From Ceratothoa steindachneri (lineage: Eukaryota > Arthropoda > Malacostraca > Isopoda > Cymothoidae): a DNA stretch of 64,000 nucleotides. The DNA lies in assembly GCA_963969495.1 (NCBI GenBank), contig OZ018331.1, forward strand, positions 146,849,845 to 146,913,844, in the 5' to 3' direction. Below, in pieces: positions 56,051 through 64,000 of the stretch. The stretch's first letter is position 1, and every line of letters starts with the position of its first letter. Made by a program: the position numbers and the translations under genes. The notes beneath the pieces were generated by a model. That model was not told the origin of the DNA. It saw only the letters and a list, made by a program, of their open reading frames with translations, and did not search any database.

Positions 56051-58740
56051 AGTGGCTTATAATTTACTCAGATGTTTTGGAGTAGTAAATCAAATTCATC
56101 GATGTTATCAACCTCACCTACATTAACACCTTGAATAAATTTGAATGGAAAGACACCTGAATTACCTGGAGTGATAATAATGTATGATGGTGCGATCGAC
56201 GAAAATTGCTTCATCTTCTTAAAAACTAGGCCAAAATTGGAATAATTTCCACCCTTACTCTCACCACACTACTAACACTACACTCCCTCCAAATCAGAAA
56301 CAACTAAGTAAACATTGTCCGTAAAATACTACTTCACTTGTGGCCATACTAATGGGAGTTACAGAATCCCTCTTGTCCGAAGGCCTAAACTCACCGACTT
56401 CACCAAGAAGAAAATTGCCGGCCAGTGTGACGTCACTGACTATTTGAATTGCACCACTTTTATGAAGAATGTTTTTTTAAGACTTCTTGATGATGGTGGT
56501 TCACTCCTTAATTGGAATCATCACCATTATCAACCGCTTACACACAAAGTGGGTCGTCATACATTAACTATTTCGCCTCTCCCACCACCCTTTATCCTTA
56601 TCAAGGAGAAAATTAAATCAACATAAATAAAAAAATTATCTTCCTTTTAAGATTAAAAGAAATTTTTCCAATAAATAAGTTCTGTTTTTTATCTAGCTCA
56701 CCTTTAAGAGTAAGAAAAGGATAGCTTAAAGAAAAATAACAAAGATTCACTGAGTTTTTAGTCTTTCACTCTAATTTGTACCAGAGAGTAACTATTTAAG
56801 AGTATCCCTTTTTTTCCCCTTTTTCAATATTCCCTGAAAATCAGTAATGAGTCAGTGATTAATGCCGTTTATATTCAATAAAAATAAATAACAATTAGAT
56901 TCTGTCCTAAAAGAAACTTTTGTAACTCTTTAGCAGATGTCTGGTGAAAAATGGTTGAAATTTCTCTACTTCCACGCTGGTTACTTTTTGCGCAGGCAGT
57001 TGAGGATATGAAATATATTTCAGTCGCATTTCACACTCGTTTGAACACTTTTTACAAAAATCCGAATGAGAAAACAACATTTCAATGAATGCTGCAACCG
57101 GCCTCTTTAAAGGCAAAAACTTCTCTGTTTTACGTCGTGCAAGAGAATGATATATCGCTTTATTATTGTTCCTTTGCTCAATAGTTTGTGGTTTTCCATT
57201 TATACGAAATTTGAATGATAATATTTATTCAATTTTATCCTCTCTCTTTTTTTCCCTCTCGTTTTCTCTCTCTTGGTTAGTAAATTTAAAGCGTATAAAA
57301 ATAGACTCCTCTACGTCCATGGGTAAATGCTTCAAGTAAAATCAAACAAAAATTAATTCCGGTTTAGCTTCATTTGAATGGGCAAACATCATTCTGAAAA
57401 TTTATTGTTCAGCATTTTGAAATAAAACTAAATTATTAATCGATAAATATTTCTAAATGACTTATAAAGATAAACTAGAAATCTAACTCAAAAACCTCAC
57501 GATAAAATTTTGGACTTCTACACACTTATCAACCCTTTATGATTCGAACATCTTTACTTAGCAAAAATCAAAGATCAGCAAATTCAAACAAACCAAACTT
57601 TAAGATTAAAGGAATCATTAAAGAACCTAATTTAACCTGGGAGGGCTTGGGACAAGATGGCCTAAAATGAAAAATAATTGCAATCCACTAGATGAAAAAC
57701 GCCCTATAGGGACCCATATTAAGGAGGTATTAACTTAAAAATATGTTAAAATATAAAGGGAAATGGCACAGGAACGCCAAAATTCAAGAAGATGAGAAAT
57801 GGTTGGTCTCAGCAGAAAGAGTCATGTATCCAGAATAATGATGAAAATGATACTTTTTTAAACTAGCAAAATTCCGGCCTACGGGTGTTTTTGGATAGAC
57901 CTGCGGTGCTTATTCGCTTCGCTCACGAAATTAAAAAGGTGTACGAGAGAAAAAGGTTTTTTATTTCACAACACATTCAAAATTCTTGTGCAAGAAAATT
58001 ATTATTAATATTATTATTATGGTCATCATTTTCGTTATCGTTATCATTATCTTTCTGAAAATTTGTTTTTAAAGGCAAAGACAGACGCACACACATTATA
58101 ATAAGATATTCCAACAATTTTACAATAGAATAAAAGTAAAATGTGAGGTTATTTCATGCTTTATAGATTTACAGGGATATCAATTAGGGGATATTGGAAG
58201 AACCCAAACTGAAGGTACCATGTCGTGATCGCTTGCACGCCATACACGAATTTATTTTCACTAAATGAGTTATATGTAGATAACATCCTACTTCAATCAT
58301 TATAATGATATTTTAATATGGTACAATCCAGGCATATAAAATTCAGGTTTCTACGAAATAATGCAACAGTTGGTTCAGTGAAGAAAATGGGACAATCTGG
58401 ATATCCACTTTACTTTATTCCCAGCTGAAACTAAGTGATAAATTCTTTCACTTCTTAGAAACTTGTATTTGTTGTGATCTGACAACTAGATGGTGACTGC
58501 GGCCACTAGCTAGATTGCGCATTTTTTTGTAAATATTTTGTTTATTCTGATTGATCTACTATGTATTAATCAATTTTCTGCACTTAATGCAGAAATACTT
58601 TTATTTTTTCTATACTATCAACCTTTACAGAAATACATTGATTTTTATATTATTTAAAACAGAACTTTAGGAAGATTTATATATTCTACAATTTAATGTA
58701 TTTTCTCTCTGTTTCAGTTTGTTTCTAGGATATAATTTTA
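56051..58740. other. AT-rich intergenic sequence
   Basis: A 103-codon open frame at 56,315-56,626 (plus) has cysteine, histidine and proline but no domain I recognise. A GC-richer motif at about 57,873-57,935 is isolated. Nothing else supported. Confidence 0.4.
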
Positions 58741-58748
58741 AGGTTCTT

Positions 58749-58848
58749 GAGGTTTCCAGGTAAAGATTAGACGCTCAAAGTTTACCAGGTAAAGATAAGC
58801 TGCACACAGTTTCCAAGTATAGATGAGCCGCTCGAAACTTCTCATGAA
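58749..58848. repeat. Short tandem repeat, ~29-base unit, three degenerate copies
   Basis: Units read GTTTCCAGGTAAAGATTAG.., GTTTACCAGGTAAAGATAAG.. and GTTTCCAAGTATAGATGAG.., each followed by a CGCTCAA-like segment. A fourth partial unit may follow. Confidence 0.7.
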
Positions 58849-60235
58849 AAGTAATGAGTTATCTTAATAAAAAACAATCATTAGTATAAATTTAATCGTA
58901 AATAACAATAAGAGTTTGTTGATTCCAGAAAAATATTAAAACAAATAATCAGGCATTAGATGTTTATTTATTCGAATGAACACGATCGGCAATGCTAGAA
59001 CAAAATGAGGTAAAAGTGTTAAGCTTAAGCCGTTCAGGCCATATAAAAGTGTCTCTTGCATCTACGCTAATTCTTTATATAATAATTATGATTTGCTGAT
59101 AACACTAATTTGCTTGAGTGTGCACGCCTGTTGACCCGTGTACGAATTTAACGGAATAATTTAAGATCTTGTGAGCAAAATCAAGTTTTCTTTGAATATT
59201 TTGGTATGCTCGCCATTAATTTACCAATAATTTACCAGCTTCCTCTTAAATGCATGATGGTGGCGTATGAAACAAATCACTTGGGGATAACTTATTGGCT
59301 TTCAATGAAGTAGGAGAATTTGTAGGCGTAAACATTGAACGTCTTACTGAAGTTGAACGTTCGCTTAACATCGCCTAAACAAAATGAGATCAACTTTGTC
59401 CAGATGAATATGACAACTTGAAAAGCCTCACCGCATTCGCTCCTTATTTAGGCCACGATGGTGGTTCAGGAACAACCGCAAGCTCAGCAAAACTTATTGG
59501 ATCTAAGACCTGATGTGGATGCAGCGTGAAAACTATACTTTTCTGCTATCAGGCAACAGTAGATTCAGGGACAAGGTAATAGAGTGAAAAAAAACTGAGC
59601 GCTAAGCTGCAGACCAACTAAGCGATGGCGACAATGTTGGATAGGAGGACACAGAAGCCTTTAGGTCTCACATTATATCTCACAGCTGGTGTGTAAAGGG
59701 ATAGAAAAAGAAAGGAAAGGTAGAGGTGTGTAGTAAGAGAAAAGATGTGATGCTTTCAAATATGTTAAAAGCAACCATCCGAACCATAGGCAAGAAGAAG
59801 AGGTGAACAGGTCCCATCTCGCTTCTTGAACCAGAGTATGGATTAATGGGTGAACGTCAGTCTTGGAATAGCTTCCGATCTTAGCCACTGGCAAGAAAGT
59901 GGCGAACAAAGAGTAGAATGGAAATTTTGTTTGAGACTTCTAGGGCTAGGATGACCTTCCAAGCCCCCTGTGACAAGTGAAAGTTTAAAAATGGTAGCTC
60001 ATTTTTTGGATTTGGAAAGGGACGGGCTTGGAAATAAAAGGACATGTAGAGACTACATGGTCAAAGAATTAAAGATGCTTTAAAACATTTTTATCAAGAA
60101 TAAATACAATATTTCTTCCTTAACACTTTTAGGATAATCTACGATGGAGGAATAAAAGAGATTAACTAAATATAAATGCATTTTTAACAATTTCAAAGCA
60201 CTAAGAGTTATGATGACTCTTACAGTCATCAAAAT
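58849..60235. other. AT-rich intergenic sequence
   Basis: No gene recognised. The part at 59,380-59,960 is less AT-rich but has only short open frames without motifs. Confidence 0.4.
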
Positions 60236-60239
60236 TCTG

Positions 60240-61150
60240 AGTGACAGAGATCAGAGAGAGAGAGAGGAAGATGCGCGCTGGCACGCTTTCAATGGAGAGA
60301 GAGACAAGTGACACCTCGTCGACCCTTTTTGTCTGTGCTAGTGAGAGTGCAAAATCATGAGACGCAGAAAGCTGTGACAAGCTTGATAACTCGAAAAGGT
60401 CCCATTGAGAGTCAGAGAAAATTTTGCCATGCGGGCCTAGGAACATTCCCGACATCGTGCTCTTAGGGTGAGACTACCCTCGCCTTCCAAGTTCTTGTAC
60501 CCTGGAACCCTCCCCAAGGACGGAGGAAGGGAAAATTCAATTCGACCCCACTATAAATCCTTCAGCGCCACAGTTGGAATGAAGTATCTGTCGTCTGCTC
60601 GCCCCCTCAATATCCGCCGTCTGCCCACCCCAGCAGTAACCTCTGCCCGCCATCCGTCAGTATCCGCTATTCGCATCCCATTGGACTCTGTCCAATTCTC
60701 GCAGAACCACTCAAGCTTCTGATATTTTCAATTAATTCGCGTGGCTCTACACCGTACTCGTTCTACTCGCACCTCAAAAGCAACGCGCTCAGTCTCGATT
60801 CGTGTTCTACTCGAAAGCAAAATCTAAGTTCAGCCCGTAATAGTCATTGTCAAGAGACTATTATTTCGACTTTGCGCCAAGGCAAAGATTACTCCCTCGG
60901 GCCAAATCTCCGAGGTAACAGGAACGCGCAACTCTCGTGTGAAAATGCCATAAAAACTATTCTCCGCCTAGTGTAAGCCTCCATCCTCGGCTTAGTATAT
61001 GCTACAGGTCATTTGAGCGACCCTCGGTCAATAATGTTCGTCTGTTTGTATGGCCAGCGTCTCCACCAAGTAGCCTCCCCCCTTTTTGTACCCGTTTTTC
61101 TATTTTCCCGGAACCCCCAAGATAGTCGCCTTTTTGGCCAACCAACATTT
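60240..61150. promoter_or_regulatory. GC-richer block with TATA-like box; promoter or LTR candidate
   Basis: Composition rises clearly above the flanks. CCACTATAAATCC at about 60,546-60,558 is a good TATA box, followed by C-rich sequence containing repeated TATCCGC words. The region begins with a GA-rich run (60,249-60,270). The layout of upstream region, TATA box and GC-rich downstream part fits either an arthropod promoter with first exon or a retrotransposon LTR. No paired LTR, primer-binding site or coding exon was found nearby to decide. Confidence 0.4.
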
Positions 61151-61520
61151 AGGTGATTCGCACTCTGTTTGTATTATAAATTTCCCACGCACATAGCCCT
61201 CTTCGGCATTGGCTGAGAAACGCAGAAAACATTAACTTGACCCTATTCTACGACAAGACGTCTTTGAGACAATATTTAATAAATTATATCGTAATTTATC
61301 AAAGAAAAAACAGCCAGTAGAGTTACTAAAATTTAATCTAGTTCCCATGTTTTAGAATTTATTGACAACCTATTGATGCACCTGATATCCCATAGCTATC
61401 TTTTCTAGTGAGCTAACTAAAATAAACCTAGGCCCTTTGTAAACAATAAATTCATCCTCCCATTTGAGGCATATGCAAACATGGTTAAGAGAAAACCTTT
61501 CTTACATTTCAAAATTTTGT
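61151..61520. other. Spacer before the RTE-like remnant
   Basis: No feature recognised apart from the probable eroded 3' end of the adjacent LINE. Confidence 0.3.
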
Positions 61521-61524
61521 CGAT

Positions 61525-61990
61525 CTTGTCCATTTTGTTCCAAATTTTTGGCATATTTTGAAGGTCATCTCTCCATCTCGTTTTGGTCTTCTTATCGGTC
61601 GTCTTTTATTAAGTAGAGTTAAATCGGTAATTTTTGGGGTCCATTTAGTGTCTTGTAATCTTACCCAATGAACTTCCCACCTTCATTTCAGGTTCTAATT
61701 GCTTCTACTTTAGACGGAGATTTAGCTTTTTCACGAAGTAAAGTAGCTGATTTTCTCTCGTGCCATTTATCCCATGAAAAGGCGTTCATTGACTCTTTGT
61801 ATTAAGTTTAATGCAATGCTTTGGTTGTATACTTTCCTTTTCAGACACATTAGCATTTTGCTTTTGAAGATGATGCTTGCCATTTCTAATGCCTTCCAAC
61901 CCCAAGTGAATCTATATAGGATTTCTTGATATTTTTCTAGTAACATTCTAATCATTTCACCCAGATAGATATATTTTTCTACTATTTTAT
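61525..61990 (-). pseudogene. RTE-type LINE remnant, C-terminal part of ORF2
   Basis: Read right to left, VEKYIYLGEMI (around 61,985-61,950) matches the E.F.YLG block after the reverse transcriptase palm. GWKALEMASIIFKSKM and CLKRKVYNQ (around 61,905-61,825) match GWAAFGKLS.IFKSK.P..LKRKVFNQ. RWEVHWVRLQDTKWTPKI (around 61,690-61,635) matches KW.WAGHIARMTDNRW. RRPKRDGEMTFKICQK (around 61,595-61,545) matches RP..RW.DDI. This order is characteristic of RTE-clade endonuclease-reverse transcriptases. The reverse transcriptase core probably lay at 62.0-62.6 kb, where only faint traces (KGCP.GTQS near 62,495) remain. Confidence 0.75.
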
Positions 61991-63125
61991 TTGCTTATTT
62001 TCAATTTAAATGTCTATCATCTCGACCTATGGTTGGTTTGCAATAACTTGTTTTTCAAAGCTTTATTTTTATACCGACAATTTTACTTTCAAGATGAGCA
62101 GAATTCCTCAGTTTTTACAAACTTTTTTACAAGATACAATATAAATTCATTTTCTGTGTGGATGATTTTGAAAAACCTGCTAAACCACTTTGTATGACAA
62201 GGAGAAAACCCAGCAAATCTAGAACACTCACTACAAAGTTTTCAAATTTCTTCGCCTAAACCTTAGATAAAGAGTTCTGTGATAATGATTTTGACAGAGT
62301 ATTCTCATTAATTGCTAACCCTAGCGAGGTTTCCATTGTTAGGGCTACTTTATGGTGTAATACTTAGACGTGTAATTGATAGCTAAGATGTTTTTTGATA
62401 TGTGGATTTGATATCGGTAGATACTTCTGCGTTAGTTTCAAAACGAAGTCCATAGAGTCAAGAGGCATTTGCTCTGTGTACCTCAAGGACAACCCTTCCC
62501 TGTGCTAATTGATGTCATGAATATGTTGGATTCAAGGACCGTATATGGAGTGACATGTAGTTTTACGATATATGGAATCATAGTGAAGCTAAGCCGTTTA
62601 ATATCATGTGTGGTATCAAAACAAAACGGGATAGGAACAGAACTCGAAGCATAAAGTTTCACGCCTCAAATGCATATAATTACCAGTTGTATATCTAAGA
62701 TGGTTTCACGATGGCAGATTTAATAGAATTTTGCAGGGATTACTCTTCAATGGTTCTCATTTAGAGGACGAAGGTTTTCTATTCATTTGGTCTTTCTGTA
62801 CAAAAACGTTTTAGTAATTTCGGATTTACTTTTTACTGTGAGTGTATTTTTTCAATTAAACTTCCAAATAATCTATCACTCAAAAATAGTTTGCTTTACA
62901 TTGATTCTTTTGTTTCATTTTTCATTTCCTATAAACCATAAAATTTATACATTTAGATTAAATTTTCTCTCCGTTACTTACTTTTAGAAAGTTTTTTAAA
63001 ACTAAGGTATGCATAACATATAGAATCTCAGTAAAAATCTCCAGTTAGAGATAAAGAAGAGTCAAAATAATACAAGGTTTTCCAATGTTTTCTAGGATAA
63101 AAAGTATTAATCCATAAATCTAATA
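61991..63125. other. Eroded LINE upstream region and AT-rich spacer
   Basis: The left 600 bases are likely the decayed reverse-transcriptase core of the RTE-like element. The remainder is AT-rich without features. Confidence 0.4.
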
Positions 63126-63129
63126 AATA

Positions 63130-64000
63130 CATTAAAGTGCCCAATGCCTCGTATGTCAGTAGCAACAACAGGCCAATTTGCTTATGGAAAGTCGACATAA
63201 ATCATCGGCGCTTAAACTGGACATATTCGTGGACACCAAATGGACACTAATTTCCAAACTATGCAGAAATTGAGCATTCCTCAATCTAGGTTATCACGTG
63301 TGTACCAATTATAAATAATGTAGGCATTACCAGGGAAAGACCACTAATGCTTACAGATCGTGACTAGCGGGCTTTGCCTAGAATTGTCCATGGTGCAAGA
63401 CAAGTAATACTGCGTAAATATGCATCCAGCTTCTGTTCAAGAGGCAACAGAAGCATCTCCATTGAGTCAGTGCAGTTAGCTTTATCTTATTTGGGATATG
63501 AAAGCAAGAACCTCACCAGAGCAGCCTTGTGAAGACCATGACACTGAAGAAAGCACGACAACTGTGATCCTGAAGTGGTTACTTTGACTCGGGAGAAGTA
63601 CCAAACTATGTCCTGGTCAGATGAGACACCGCTTCCATTGTTTCAGGGTGATGTTTGAGTTGAGATGGGCGCAGACTCCATCGAACCCACTTTTATACAA
63701 AACCTTGCAGGCTGTTGGTAGTTTTACAATGGTGTAGTAGAACGTGTTCAACTGACAAGTATTGAGGGTGCTGATCTGCCTAAGCCGTCGTTGACCGGTA
63801 AACGCCCTGTTTAGTGATCATTGGCATCCAGTCATAATCTTAGTGTAACCGAACGACGAAGTGTCATCGGGACTAATTTGCACGGAATTGGTTTGAAGAG
63901 AAGTTTTCGGAAGAGTTCCAAGTAATGGTTTGGCCACCATGCTTATGCGACTTGAACCTATTCGAGGATTTACAGGAAGTATTGGCAAGGTCTCTTCGCA
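63130..64000 (+). mobile_element. Tc1-like transposon fossil, running off the window
   Basis: Plus-strand frame-hopping translation shows KPQSR-type helix remnants SIPQSRLSRVY (around 63,270-63,300). The segment KARTSPEQPC, with HQSSLVKTMTLKKARQL in another frame, lies around 63,500-63,560. VLVRWD-like wording of the SDE block is near 63,615. EEFQVMVWPPCLCDLNLFED (around 63,909-63,968) corresponds to the WPPQSPDLN.IEHLWD block with the third catalytic site. The element continues past position 64,000. It is heavily mutated and belongs to a Tc1 subgroup different from those at 4 kb and 24 kb. Confidence 0.6.

Noticed and set aside
1..64000. CRISPR arrays, bacterial operons, riboswitches or attachment sites
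   Set aside because: No regularly spaced repeats or prokaryotic gene organisation; all evidence points to eukaryotic nuclear DNA.

Overview
The window is AT-rich eukaryotic, almost certainly arthropod, nuclear DNA. I see no operons, no tRNA or rRNA genes, no CRISPR array and no bacterial or viral gene set. The arthropod call rests on the transposon families present, on a degenerate stretch of CCTAA-type repeats (43.2-43.6 kb) resembling the arthropod TTAGG telomere motif, and on fragments of a repeat-associated protein family that I know mainly from arthropod genomes. I could not identify a complete host gene. One possible host exon (53,636-53,822) is offered with low confidence.

The best-preserved object is a full-length LINE (non-LTR) retrotransposon at 30,698-37,610. 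It is flanked by an exact 12-bp target-site duplication and ends in an A-rich tail. Both reading frames are open: a gag-like ORF1 with three zinc knuckles, and an ORF2 with apurinic-type endonuclease, reverse transcriptase, RNase H and a terminal Cys-His finger, all with recognisable catalytic residues. It is far more GC-rich than its surroundings and looks recently inserted. ORF2 has no ATG ahead of its endonuclease and overlaps ORF1 in the +1 frame.

Everything else recognisable is older and broken. On the left are a Ty3/gypsy reverse transcriptase-RNase H fragment (1-1,375), a Tc1 fossil (2.5-3.5 kb), and a composite repeat (3,885-5,031) made of a Tc1 fossil plus part of the conserved protein. 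That composite recurs at 39,173-40,351. Further right come a direct-repeat pair (7.4 and 8.6 kb), a fairly young 5'-truncated mariner (11,274-12,152), and a CR1/L2-like LINE with separate reverse transcriptase and endonuclease remnants on the minus strand (12.6-15.0 kb). Then follow more Tc1 fossils (16.6, 24.0, 24.2-25.2 and 63.1-64.0 kb), an internally deleted or chimeric relative of the big LINE (22.2-23.3 kb), and minus-strand LINE remnants at 44.9-46.3 kb, 55.4-56.05 kb and 61.5-62.0 kb (the last RTE-like).

The remaining sequence is AT-rich and non-coding as far as I can read. It is punctuated by TA, TC and AAT microsatellites, two minisatellites, several perfect hairpins or palindromes, and a GC-richer, TATA-containing block at 60.24-61.15 kb that could be a promoter or an LTR. 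The window therefore reads as an accumulation of transposable elements of different ages rather than a set of cooperating genes. I found no convincing undescribed multi-gene system. All family assignments were made by reading translations by eye, with no database search.
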